Assembly (NCBI GenBank): GCA_041831635.1
Contig: JBHASY010000040.1
Location: forward strand, 1 to 9,626
Direction of reading: 5' to 3'
Origin: Acetoanaerobium sp041831635
GTDB lineage: Bacteria > Bacillota > Clostridia > Peptostreptococcales > Filifactoraceae
Length of the DNA: 9,626 nt
The position numbers and the translations under genes were made by a program. Under the pieces are notes generated by a model that saw nothing but the letters and a program-made list of their open reading frames with translations, was not told where the DNA came from and searched no databases. Positions 1 to 6,934 of this stretch are shown here, in pieces. How positions within the stretch are numbered: the stretch's first letter is position 1; the number at the start of each line of letters is the position of its first letter.

Positions 1-42
1 GCATTTGTCCTTTGCTGATTTAATAATTTGATTTATATCCAT
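1..42 (-). CDS. Partial CDS, unknown product (start of next operon gene)
   Basis: The first 14 codons of a gene that runs off the window edge read MDINQIIKSAKDKC. The ATG is at 42-40, only four bases after the stop of the transporter ATPase gene. A GAGGT ribosome site (49-53) lies six bases upstream, inside the last codons of that gene, so it is very likely the next cistron of the sugar operon. Too little is visible to name the product. A glucan-processing enzyme would suit the context, but that is a guess. Confidence 0.6.
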   Translation of the reverse strand, partial: MDINQIIKSAKDKC

Positions 43-46
43 ATTT

Positions 47-1162
47 TTACCTCACAGCAATCGTATTTTCAGTTTCAATATCAAAAAGATGAATATTTGT
101 CGTATTTATCCCTAGTGTCAAAACATCTCCTATTTTTACATTTGTTCTTGGCGGAATTTTTGCTATAGCTTTTTCTTTATTTATATCTAAATATAAATAG
201 ACTTCCGAGCCCATAGGCTCACTTAATTCTACCGAAGCGTTGACAAAACTTAAGGTTTCTTTAGCTTGAGTGCTTTGTTCATCGTGTATTTCTTCAGGTC
301 TTACTCCCATTAAAACTTCTTTCCCTACATAATCACTCAACTTTTCAGATTTTTCAGCACTCCAATTAACAGGGATCTCATAATCCCCTAGTCTGACTAT
401 AAATTTCTCATCTTTTTTTTCGACTTTAACCCTGAAAAAGTTCATCTGTGGCGATCCTATAAATCCGGCAACAAAGAGGTTTAAAGGGTAGTCATAGAGG
501 TTTTGAGGCGTATCGACTTGCTGAACTAAGCCGTCTTTCATAACTACTATCCTATCGCCCATAGTCATAGCTTCGGTTTGGTCGTGGGTTACATAGATAA
601 ACGTAGTTCCCAGCCTTTTATGAAGTTTACTTATTTCACTTCTCATAGCTGTACGCAGTTTTGCGTCTAAGTTAGAAAGTGGTTCATCAAGAAGAAATAC
701 TTTAGGATTTCTAACCATTGCTCTTCCCAATGCTACCCTTTGTCTTTGCCCACCTGATAAGGCTTTTGGCTTTCTTTCCAACAAATGCTCTATATCTAAG
801 ATTTTTGCCGCCTCACGTACCCTCTTATCAATTTCGTGTTTATCAATTTTTTGTAAGGTCAAAGAAAACGCCATATTCTTATATACACTCATATGTGGGT
901 AAAGAGCATAGCTTTGAAATACCATAGCTATATCCCTATCTTTTGGTGCAACGTCATTTACTAATTTATCCCCGATATATAATTCTCCCTTAGATATATC
1001 CTCTAGACCGGCAATCATCCTAAGTGTAGTGGATTTCCCACAACCGGACGGTCCTACAAGTATGATAAATTCCTTGTCGTCAATTTCTAAATTAAAATCC
1101 TTTACAGCCGTAACATCTCCTGAGTAAATTTTATAGATATTTTTTAGAGTTATATTAGCCAT
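47..1162 (-). CDS. msmX: Sugar ABC transporter ATP-binding protein, MsmX/UgpC type
   Basis: This is the cytoplasmic ATPase that powers a CUT1 carbohydrate importer. In 371 residues it shows Walker A GPSGCGKST (37-45), the Q-loop glutamine at 83, signature LSGGQ (135-139), Walker B VFLLDEP (155-161) and the switch histidine in VTHDQ near 193. A C-terminal regulatory TOBE/OB region (about 240-371) includes GVRPEEI, typical of the MsmX/MsmK/UgpC/MalK group and of normal length. It starts with ATG, with AGGAG (1169-1173) six bases upstream overlapping the malQ stop codon, so the two are probably translationally coupled. In Firmicutes such ATPases often serve several sugar importers, so it may not be dedicated to this operon. 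The family call is certain; the substrate is not encoded here. Confidence 0.96.
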   Translation of the reverse strand: MANITLKNIYKIYSGDVTAVKDFNLEIDDKEFIILVGPSGCGKSTTLRMIAGLEDISKGELYIGDKLVNDVAPKDRDIAMVFQSYALYPHMSVYKNMAFSLTLQKIDKHEIDKRVREAAKILDIEHLLERKPKALSGGQRQRVALGRAMVRNPKVFLLDEPLSNLDAKLRTAMRSEISKLHKRLGTTFIYVTHDQTEAMTMGDRIVVMKDGLVQQVDTPQNLYDYPLNLFVAGFIGSPQMNFFRVKVEKKDEKFIVRLGDYEIPVNWSAEKSEKLSDYVGKEVLMGVRPEEIHDEQSTQAKETLSFVNASVELSEPMGSEVYLYLDINKEKAIAKIPPRTNVKIGDVLTLGINTTNIHLFDIETENTIAVR

Positions 1163-1171
1163 AATATTCTC

Positions 1172-2668
1172 CTATCTTTTAGTTATCTTAATTAAATTTG
1201 ATATTTTGTTTATTAAATCATCACTGATTTGATTTTCAACTAATCTCCAACACCAGTTTCCCCCTGTGGTAGACGGAATATTCATCCTGGCTGTGTTATC
1301 GAGTTCCAGGTAGTCTTGCATTTGAAAAATCGCTGTATTTGCCTTTGATTTAAATCCCGATTCAATAACTTTCCAAGTAAGAAGTTTATTTTGTTTTATA
1401 TTTAGCATTTTTCTGACCTTAGCCCTAGACCTATCGTTGAGATTTTGAAAATATCCTCTTAGAGTTTCGTTATCATGAGTTCCTCCGTAGACTACAGAGT
1501 TCGACTTGCAGTTTTTTGCAAGGTTTTCATTTCTGGCATCTGAATCAAATCCGAACTGCAAGAGTTTCATACCCGGATATCCGCTGTCTTTCAAAAGTTT
1601 TTTAACCTTTTCAGTTACAACCCCTAAGTCCTCCGCTATAATTTTAGATTTTCCGACTTCTTCATTTATGGCATTGATTAAATCATAGCCGGGTCCATCG
1701 CTCCAAAAACCGTTCATAGCAGTATTTTCACCATATTTAATGGAATAATAATGAACTATGCCTATGAAATGGTCTATCCTTATGATATCATATAAAAGAG
1801 CCGAATATCTCATTCTTTTACGCCACCAGCTAAAACCATCTTTTTTCATATGTTCCCAATCATAAAGCGGATTTCCCCAGAGCTGACCTGTCGAAGAAAA
1901 CATATCAGGAGGAACTCCTGCCACCATAGTCGGCTTTTTATCTTGATCCATTTGAAACTCCTTTAAATTAGCCCATACGTCTGCACTGTCCAGAGCAACA
2001 TAAATAGGAATATCTCCTATGATCGTTATGTTTTTTTCGTGAGCATACTCCTTTAGGTTATTCAGCTGAACGATAAACTTAAACTGTAAAAACTTCCAAA
2101 ACATAATATCATCCGAAAGTTTTTTTCTGTATTTTTCTAAAGCATCTTTTTCTCTGTTTTTAATATCTTCAGACCATTTCAACCACTCTGCTCCACCAAA
2201 CGAGTCCTTTATAGCCATATATTCGCTATAGTCATCCAGCCAATAACTGTTTTCATCACAAAACTCTACAAAAAAATTATCAGAAACATCGAAGTGTTTA
2301 AAAGCAATTCTTAAAACTTTATATCTGCTTTCGTATATCTTCCCATAGTCAACTAACCCGGGATCATCTCCCCAATCTATGTTTTCTACATCTTTTAAGT
2401 CAAGCAGATTTTCTTGTATCAATAAATCCAAATCAATGAAATATGGATTTCCTGCAAATGCCGAAAAGCTTTGGTAAGGACTATCCCCATAGCCTGTAGG
2501 GCCAATAGGAAGTACCTGCCAATATTTTTGACCTGATTTATATAAAAAATCTATAAAGTTATATGCAGATTTTCCAAAAGTTCCTATGCCGTAATTTGAC
2601 GGCAAGCTCGCAACAGGAAGTAAAGTACCTGCCCCTCTTTCAAAAGGTTCTTGTATTTTATTTATCAT
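1172..2668 (-). CDS. malQ: 4-alpha-glucanotransferase (amylomaltase, GH77)
   Basis: This cytoplasmic enzyme transfers alpha-1,4-glucan segments between malto-oligosaccharides, releasing glucose and building longer chains. The 498-residue length is usual for bacterial single-domain amylomaltase. The N-terminus carries the family hallmark GAGTLLPVASLPS followed by YGIGTFG. The catalytic residues appear in their GH77 contexts: nucleophile Asp299 in RIDHF, acid/base Glu346 in IAEDLG and the transition-state stabiliser Asp399 in GTHDNET. WQVLPIGPTGYGDSPYQ (50-66) is also typical. The ATG is preceded only by a weak GGGG site, so translation may depend partly on ribosomes arriving from malG, whose stop is 33 bases away. 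Its place inside the transporter operon is the main evidence that the imported sugar is a maltodextrin. Confidence 0.97.
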   Translation of the reverse strand: MINKIQEPFERGAGTLLPVASLPSNYGIGTFGKSAYNFIDFLYKSGQKYWQVLPIGPTGYGDSPYQSFSAFAGNPYFIDLDLLIQENLLDLKDVENIDWGDDPGLVDYGKIYESRYKVLRIAFKHFDVSDNFFVEFCDENSYWLDDYSEYMAIKDSFGGAEWLKWSEDIKNREKDALEKYRKKLSDDIMFWKFLQFKFIVQLNNLKEYAHEKNITIIGDIPIYVALDSADVWANLKEFQMDQDKKPTMVAGVPPDMFSSTGQLWGNPLYDWEHMKKDGFSWWRKRMRYSALLYDIIRIDHFIGIVHYYSIKYGENTAMNGFWSDGPGYDLINAINEEVGKSKIIAEDLGVVTEKVKKLLKDSGYPGMKLLQFGFDSDARNENLAKNCKSNSVVYGGTHDNETLRGYFQNLNDRSRAKVRKMLNIKQNKLLTWKVIESGFKSKANTAIFQMQDYLELDNTARMNIPSTTGGNWCWRLVENQISDDLINKISNLIKITKR

Positions 2669-2701
2669 ATTTTTATTCCCCGTCTCAATATAACGTTTAA
2701 A

Positions 2702-3538
2702 TTATCCTTTAACCGCTCCTGAAATTACTCCTTTAATGATATGTTTTTGTGCTGATAGATAAAACACCACTATAGGAATAATAGCAAGCACCAGCATAGC
2801 CATAAGTGCACCCATATCCCTTGAACCGTATCCTCCTTGCAAATACTGAATTGCAACAGGAAGAGTTCTATATTTATTCCCGATAACTAAATAAGGAAGT
2901 AAATAGTCGTTCCAAATCCACATAGTATTTAATATAGCTACTGTAATTGCTGTAGGTTTTAAAATAGGAAAAACTACTAAAAAAAACGTCTGAATAGGAT
3001 TACACCCATCTATCATGGCAGCCTCTTCTATTTCAACAGGAATACTCTTTATAAAACCTGCAAACATAAACACAGAAAGTCCTGCCCCAAAACCCAGATA
3101 AATCAGTATCATTCCTACAGGATTATCAATTCCCAAAACATTTACAGTCTTTGACATCGTAAACATAACCATCTGAAATGGTACTATCATGCTAAAAGCA
3201 AAAAGATAGTACATAAGAGATGTTATTTTGTTTTTTACTCTTGTGATGTACCACGCTGTCATAGAGGTACAAATAGTAATTACAAATACAGAGCCTAGTG
3301 TAATAAAAAGCGAATATCCAAATGCAGAAAAGAAATTTATTTTTTCTATACCGTTTAAATAATTTGTAAATCCTACAAATGTTTGCTCTGTAGGTAAAGA
3401 AAACGGAGCATCAGATATAAAAAACTGTCCTTTAAAAGAATTCATTAAGACAATAAAAATCGGAACCAAAAACGTAATAGCTAAAATCGTCATAAAGAAA
3501 AACAAGACACTGTTTCCTGTTTTTTGTTTTTCTACCAT
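2702..3538 (-). CDS. malG: Sugar ABC transporter permease, MalG/MsmG type (CUT1)
   Basis: This inner permease subunit has 278 residues and about six hydrophobic segments (roughly 10-32, 71-95, 106-130, 139-160, 194-214 and 243-262). The ATPase-docking EAA loop reads EEAAMIDGCNP (171-181), ending in FPILKP. The C-terminus QKHIIKG...GAVKG is characteristic of MalG-type subunits. It should pair with the adjacent MalF-type subunit and dock the MsmX-type ATPase. Its ATG follows the malF stop codon after one base, with a GGAG site in the end of malF, so the two subunits are translationally coupled. Substrate specificity comes from the binding protein rather than from this gene. Confidence 0.95.
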   Translation of the reverse strand: MVEKQKTGNSVLFFFMTILAITFLVPIFIVLMNSFKGQFFISDAPFSLPTEQTFVGFTNYLNGIEKINFFSAFGYSLFITLGSVFVITICTSMTAWYITRVKNKITSLMYYLFAFSMIVPFQMVMFTMSKTVNVLGIDNPVGMILIYLGFGAGLSVFMFAGFIKSIPVEIEEAAMIDGCNPIQTFFLVVFPILKPTAITVAILNTMWIWNDYLLPYLVIGNKYRTLPVAIQYLQGGYGSRDMGALMAMLVLAIIPIVVFYLSAQKHIIKGVISGAVKG

Positions 3539-3539
3539 C

Positions 3540-4385
3540 TTAACTCTCCACTTCCTTTCTTCTGGTGATATAAAGCTGAATAAAAGCTATAAGTGCTACC
3601 ATAATAAAAAACACGACTGCCTTTGCCTGGCCTACTCCTTCAGAGCCTACTCTGCCATAAAAAGTGTTATAAATATCCAGTGCAAGCATAGCGGTTTGTT
3701 TTGCCGGTGCTCCACCTGTAAGTGCAAAGTTCTGGTCAAATAACTTAAATGAATTTGTAAGAGTTAAGAAAGTACAAATCGTAATAGACGGCATTACCAT
3801 AGGAATAGTTACATTGACAAGAGTTTGAAACGAGTTTGCACCATCTATTTGAGCTGCCTCTTTTAAATCAGAAGATATATTTTGAATTCCCGCTATATAA
3901 ATTATCATCATATATCCTGCAAGTTGCCAATTCATAAGAACTACTAATCCCCAAAAACCGTATTTTGCACTAAAGGTTATATCTACTCCGAAATTTAGGA
4001 GAACCCCGTTAATTATAATCTGCCATATATAACCTAGAACTATTCCTCCGATTAGGTTTGGCATAAAAAACACAGTTCTGAAAATATTTGTTCCTTTTAA
4101 GCCTCTAGTTAAAAGGAGTGCGAAAGTAAACGCTATCAAATTTATTAAAATAACAGACACGACAGTAAATTTTAGGGTAAACCAAAGTGCATTTAAAAAA
4201 TCCGGGTTCCCAACGAATGCCTTTTTATAGTTTTCAAGTCCAACCCATGTGCTATTAGTCACAGTAGTAAATTCTGTAAACGACAGATAAATCCCTAATA
4301 AAAACGGTATCAAAAATGAAATAGCAAAAGCGATTAAGGTTGGAAGTGCAAATATAGCAAAATATTTTTTCAGTGCCCTTTCCAT
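3540..4385 (-). CDS. malF: Sugar ABC transporter permease, MalF/MsmF type (CUT1)
   Basis: This is the first permease of the importer, 281 residues with about six membrane segments starting at 9-35. The EAA loop LKEAAQIDGANSFQ (174-187) ends in IPMVMPS. It lacks the large periplasmic loop of proteobacterial MalF, as is usual for Gram-positive MsmF-like permeases. The ATG has a good AGGAG site (4391-4395) five bases upstream. Between it and the binding-protein gene upstream is a strong terminator-like hairpin, so its transcription probably depends on read-through. A single base separates it from malG. The family assignment is firm; the malF name rests on context. Confidence 0.94.
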   Translation of the reverse strand: MERALKKYFAIFALPTLIAFAISFLIPFLLGIYLSFTEFTTVTNSTWVGLENYKKAFVGNPDFLNALWFTLKFTVVSVILINLIAFTFALLLTRGLKGTNIFRTVFFMPNLIGGIVLGYIWQIIINGVLLNFGVDITFSAKYGFWGLVVLMNWQLAGYMMIIYIAGIQNISSDLKEAAQIDGANSFQTLVNVTIPMVMPSITICTFLTLTNSFKLFDQNFALTGGAPAKQTAMLALDIYNTFYGRVGSEGVGQAKAVVFFIMVALIAFIQLYITRRKEVES

Positions 4386-4415
4386 ATTGACTCCTTTTTT
4401 AGTGTAAATTTTTCT

Positions 4416-4450
4416 AAAAAAAGCCCCTGAGCTTAGTACAGGCAGGGGCT
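4416..4450 (-). terminator. Intra-operon terminator-like hairpin after the binding-protein gene
   Basis: On the minus strand, AGCCCCTG and CAGGGGCT form a perfect, GC-rich 8-bp stem (4450-4443 and 4429-4422) around a 13-base loop, followed directly by seven T. This is a textbook intrinsic terminator. It begins 18 bases after the binding-protein stop and ends 30 bases before the malF start. No promoter is evident between it and malF, so partial termination or 3'-end protection is the likely role, favouring the binding protein over the membrane subunits. Confidence 0.88.
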
Positions 4451-4468
4451 AAAATGAATACTATTATA

Positions 4469-5809
4469 TTAGTTATTACTCTCTACTTTCCAATCTTCAA
4501 CTACTTTTTTTACCAGATCATCCCAAGCCATACTTCCCTGAGCGTATTGCAATAAAGACGCTCCGAAATTGTCTTTGAATGTTTGGTTAGGGAAAACTGT
4601 GAAATTCCAAGCCACAGAAGTAGTTCCTTCTTTTTCCATCCACTTAATAACTTCTTTTGCTAAAGGATCTGACGGTTTTTCTGTGTCAGTAAAAGTATCA
4701 AAAGGAGCAATGAAATTTAAGTCTTCAACTACAAATTTTTTACCTGTTTCACTTGAAAATAACCAATAGATAAAGTCAGCAGCCAGTTTTTGATCTTCTT
4801 CAGACGCTTGAGAGTTAATTGCATAGAAGTTCTCCGTTCCTGTACACAGACCTTGATTTTCTTCCCCTTCTATACCAGTGTATATAGGCATAAACTTAAT
4901 ATCTTCAGGTTTTACAACATTTCCGGACACCTCGTTGATTTGTGACCATGCCCAGTTACCATTTTGAACAAATACGCATTGTCCCAGTGCAAATTCAGCC
5001 ATAGAGTCTGCAACTTGTTTACTTCCCAACAATGTAGGCTCGGTAACTGAGTTATTTAAATACAAATCAAAGATATTTTTATAATTTTCAGCATATTGGA
5101 ACTTGATTTCTTTTGTAGCATCACTTGATAAATCTACATTGTTATTTTTAAACTCATAGTAAATAGGAACATTTGCTAAGTGAGTTTGCCATCTCCAATC
5201 CTCGCCGGGTTTTAAAGATGTGCTGGCAAAAGCTCCCTTGATTCCAAGTTCATCTTTTTTAGCCGTTATATCTTCAACTACAGCCTTTAATGTTTCAAAG
5301 TTGTTTATTTCATCAACAGAAGCAACCTTAGCTCCTGATGTGGCGATGTATTTATCCATCAAAGCATTGTTATATATGATTCCATAGCCTTCAACTACGT
5401 AAGGAATTCCGTATACTCCATCTCCATCAGTTACAGCTAAACTTTTATCAGTAAGATGAGCATAAAGTTCTGTATCGCTTAAATCAGCAGTATAGTCTTT
5501 CCAATTTGCATAGCCTTTAGGTCCATTGATTTGAAATAACGTAGGTGCGTCTGATTTTGCCATTTCTGATTTTAAAGTCTGCTCGTAAGTACCTGACGCA
5601 GCAGTTACAACATTTAACTTAACTCCTGTTTCTGCTTCATACGCTTTAGCGATCTCCTCATAGGTAGAAGCTATTTCAGGTTTGAAGTTCAGATAATATA
5701 TACTACCTTTTCCTTCATCTGATGAATCAGCTGTCTGATTACCGGAAGTACACGCTGTTAAAGAAAATACCATAGCTGTCAATAACAAAATAGATAATAA
5801 TTTTTTCAT
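4469..5809 (-). CDS. Extracellular solute-binding lipoprotein of a CUT1 sugar importer
   Basis: This 446-residue protein should be anchored outside the membrane and deliver sugar to the two permeases. It opens with a lipoprotein signal peptide: MKKLL, a hydrophobic core and lipobox LTAC, with Cys20 as the lipidated residue. A short S/D/E-rich linker (21-35) follows, then the solute-binding fold typical of family 1, with YEEIAKAYEAETGVKLNVV (50-68), VYGIPYVVEGYGIIYN and the aromatic-rich WAWSQ region that often contacts sugar. Length is normal. The ATG has a perfect AGGAGG site (5817-5822) seven bases upstream. It is the first gene of the operon, behind a candidate promoter and a cre site. With malQ downstream, malto-oligosaccharide is the best guess at substrate, but the protein is not close enough to well-known MalE to be named so from sequence alone. 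Confidence 0.94.
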   Translation of the reverse strand: MKKLLSILLLTAMVFSLTACTSGNQTADSSDEGKGSIYYLNFKPEIASTYEEIAKAYEAETGVKLNVVTAASGTYEQTLKSEMAKSDAPTLFQINGPKGYANWKDYTADLSDTELYAHLTDKSLAVTDGDGVYGIPYVVEGYGIIYNNALMDKYIATSGAKVASVDEINNFETLKAVVEDITAKKDELGIKGAFASTSLKPGEDWRWQTHLANVPIYYEFKNNNVDLSSDATKEIKFQYAENYKNIFDLYLNNSVTEPTLLGSKQVADSMAEFALGQCVFVQNGNWAWSQINEVSGNVVKPEDIKFMPIYTGIEGEENQGLCTGTENFYAINSQASEEDQKLAADFIYWLFSSETGKKFVVEDLNFIAPFDTFTDTEKPSDPLAKEVIKWMEKEGTTSVAWNFTVFPNQTFKDNFGASLLQYAQGSMAWDDLVKKVVEDWKVESNN

Positions 5810-5847
5810 ACTTTTTCCTCCTGTATGTGTTTTAGCCTAAGAAACTA

Positions 5848-5861
5848 TGAAAGCGTTCTCA
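5848..5861. promoter_or_regulatory. cre-like operator (CcpA or another LacI-family regulator)
   Basis: TGAAAGCGTTCTCA matches every fixed position of the Gram-positive catabolite-response consensus TGWAANCGNTNWCA. It lies 39 bases upstream of the binding-protein start and downstream of the candidate promoter, a position where CcpA usually blocks initiation or elongation. A dedicated maltose repressor of the LacI family could use the same kind of site; no such regulator gene is in the window. Confidence 0.8.
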
Positions 5862-5902
5862 CTCAAATAATTACCCAATTTATTTTCTCGAAACCAAAAA
5901 AC

Positions 5903-5935
5903 AGTATATTTTTGTAAATCATAAGCACCTGTCAA
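5903..5935 (-). promoter_or_regulatory. Candidate sigma-A promoter of the sugar operon
   Basis: A perfect -35 box TTGACA lies at 5935-5930 on the minus strand. The -10 is less clear: AAATAT (5911-5906) gives an 18-base spacer but only three matches, while TATACT (5908-5903) matches five of six at a too-long 21-base spacer. A start near 5895 would put the cre site about 35-50 bases into the transcript. A weak -10 would suit an activated promoter. The -35 sits in the loop of an inverted repeat. Confidence 0.5.
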
Positions 5936-5951
5936 GCGTGGGCCTATGATT
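5917..5951. repeat. 10-bp inverted repeat bracketing the TTGACA box
   Basis: AATCATAAGC (5917-5926) and GCCTATGATT (5942-5951) are inverted copies with nine of ten pairs; the odd pair becomes G-U in a minus-strand RNA. The 15-base loop contains the complement of TTGACA. No T-run follows directly, so it is not a good terminator. It could be a dyad operator for a regulator of the sugar operon. Confidence 0.55.
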
Positions 5952-6309
5952 CTTAAAGATAGTGAGAGTTTAAAGAAAACTAGGTAATTGCATACGACAA
6001 CAACATATCGAAAGATGGGGAAGCAGACAGTTTATATAAGTTTATAGAGAGTCCACAGAAAATACTGAGAATTCAAATCTCCAATAATATTAAAGACATT
6101 TGCGGATTCCAAATCAATTAAATTCCTCTTATCGTCGGATGAACAGACAAAGAAGCATATTTTCAAATGCACAGGCTCTTTTGAAACCGTTGTGCCAAGC
6201 TATTTTTGAAGTATCGAGAAGTTTCTCGCTTATGATGATGTCACTACTCGTCTAATATTTTAATAAAGTTATGCAAGATTTTTTATATTTTATTACATAA
6301 TAATTTTTT
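5952..6309. other. Gene-free stretch with broken open frames; possible gene or repeat relic
   Basis: No complete gene with a start codon and ribosome site is visible. A hand count gives about 35% G+C for 5941-6240, compared with 23-30% for the gap at 7501-7620. On the minus strand one frame runs from a TAG at 6202-6200 to a TAG at 5839-5837 with only one internal stop (TAA, 6034-6032): 55 then 64 open codons, neither with an ATG. In the frame directly opposite, the plus strand is open for 45 codons (5984-6121). A perfect 6-bp inverted repeat CGAGAA/TTCTCG lies at 6215-6228. An AT-only hairpin at 6290-6303 is followed by six T in the plus direction. A decayed gene, a dispersed repeat or an unknown RNA could all explain this; none is proved. 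Confidence 0.4.
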
Positions 6310-6792
6310 CTATTTCCATATATACAGATCCAAATAATAAAGTTTTGAAAAATCAGGGTCAAATTTTTCTTTCGCCCTTAGCCAATGATATATTTTTCTT
6401 GCTGTATCTTTGTCTCCGAGTTCATAATATGTAAGCACTATAGCAGAAATATCTTTCATATACTTAAAATTGTCCTTCCTTACAAAATCTAAAATCCTAT
6501 CAAAATGTTCTTTTGCTTTGTCCAATTTTTTCATCTTGTAATACAAAATTCCAATCTTTAAATCAAAGCTGCCTTTTTCTACTTTTGTAAATTCAGGCTT
6601 TTCTAAAGCTTCTTCTAATAATTTAATAGCTTTTGTTCTATTTTGAAAATATATTACATAATTCATCGCTCTTTGATGATAGTCAGTTGCCGTTTTTAAT
6701 TCTGTAAAAAAAGCCCTATATACTACTCTGACAAGCACTACTCCTGAAAGGATATAAATTATTATCATCGCCATATGCTTCACAACCTTCAT
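6310..6792 (-). CDS. Small membrane-anchored TPR-repeat protein, function unknown
   Basis: This 160-residue protein has one N-terminal hydrophobic segment (about 8-27) followed by a soluble alpha-helical part. Helix pairs resemble tetratricopeptide repeats: residues about 38-66 (RAMNYVIYF...AIKLLEEAL), 77-108 (LKIGILYYKMKKLDKAKEHF) and 114-142 (ISAIVLTYYELGDKDTARKIY). TPRs scaffold protein-protein contacts; the partner is unknown. Orientation is probably N-terminus in the membrane, but the side facing the repeats cannot be told from sequence alone. The start is uncertain: the first ATG has only a distant GGGGA, and Met7 or Met9 are alternatives. It stands alone behind its own candidate promoter and no terminator is evident after it. 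Confidence 0.8.
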   Translation of the reverse strand: MKVVKHMAMIIIYILSGVVLVRVVYRAFFTELKTATDYHQRAMNYVIYFQNRTKAIKLLEEALEKPEFTKVEKGSFDLKIGILYYKMKKLDKAKEHFDRILDFVRKDNFKYMKDISAIVLTYYELGDKDTARKIYHWLRAKEKFDPDFSKLYYLDLYIWK

Positions 6793-6816
6793 ATATAAAA
6801 TTTCCCCATAGAAATC

Positions 6817-6845
6817 ATAGTATCAAAATTTTAAGTTTTAGACAA
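6817..6845 (-). promoter_or_regulatory. Candidate promoter of the TPR gene
   Basis: On the minus strand TTGTCT (6845-6840) and TACTAT (6822-6817) are separated by exactly 17 bases, each matching four of six consensus positions. It lies between the rubredoxin terminator and the TPR start, where a promoter is needed. TATGAT, three bases downstream, could be an alternative -10. Confidence 0.5.
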
Positions 6846-6861
6846 TATGAACTTTAATCAT

Positions 6862-6899
6862 AAAAAAACAAGACCCTTACCAGACTAGCAAGGATCTTG
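6862..6899 (-). terminator. Intrinsic terminator of the rubredoxin gene
   Basis: Minus-strand CAAGATCCTT (6899-6890) pairs with AAGGGTCTTG (6878-6869) over ten pairs including one U-G, with an 11-base loop, and seven T follow at once. It starts 36 bases after the rubredoxin stop and should isolate the TPR gene from upstream transcription. Confidence 0.92.
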
Positions 6900-6934
6900 T
6901 CGAATTTTAGGTGTAAGTATACACTAATTCAATC

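Noticed and set aside
718..927. Plus-strand open frame inside the ATPase gene
   Set aside because: It is antisense to a firmly identified gene, has no ribosome site and does not resemble any family. The same holds for plus-strand frames at 1506-1688, 4569-4769, 7219-7407, 7933-8124, 8131-8322 and 9377-9559.
6174..6194. Insertion-sequence end (GGCTCTTTTGAAAC resembles ISL3-type termini)
   Set aside because: No matching opposite end, target duplication or transposase is present, so the likeness is not enough.
6139..6255. A 38-codon plus-strand gene starting at ATG 6139
   Set aside because: No ribosome site precedes it, the residues resemble no known small protein, and nearby frames on both strands are equally open.
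6290..6303. Terminator for a plus-strand transcript (TTATTA/TAATAA hairpin followed by T6)
   Set aside because: The stem is only six A-T pairs and no convincing plus-strand gene precedes it; kept only as a note in the gene-free region.
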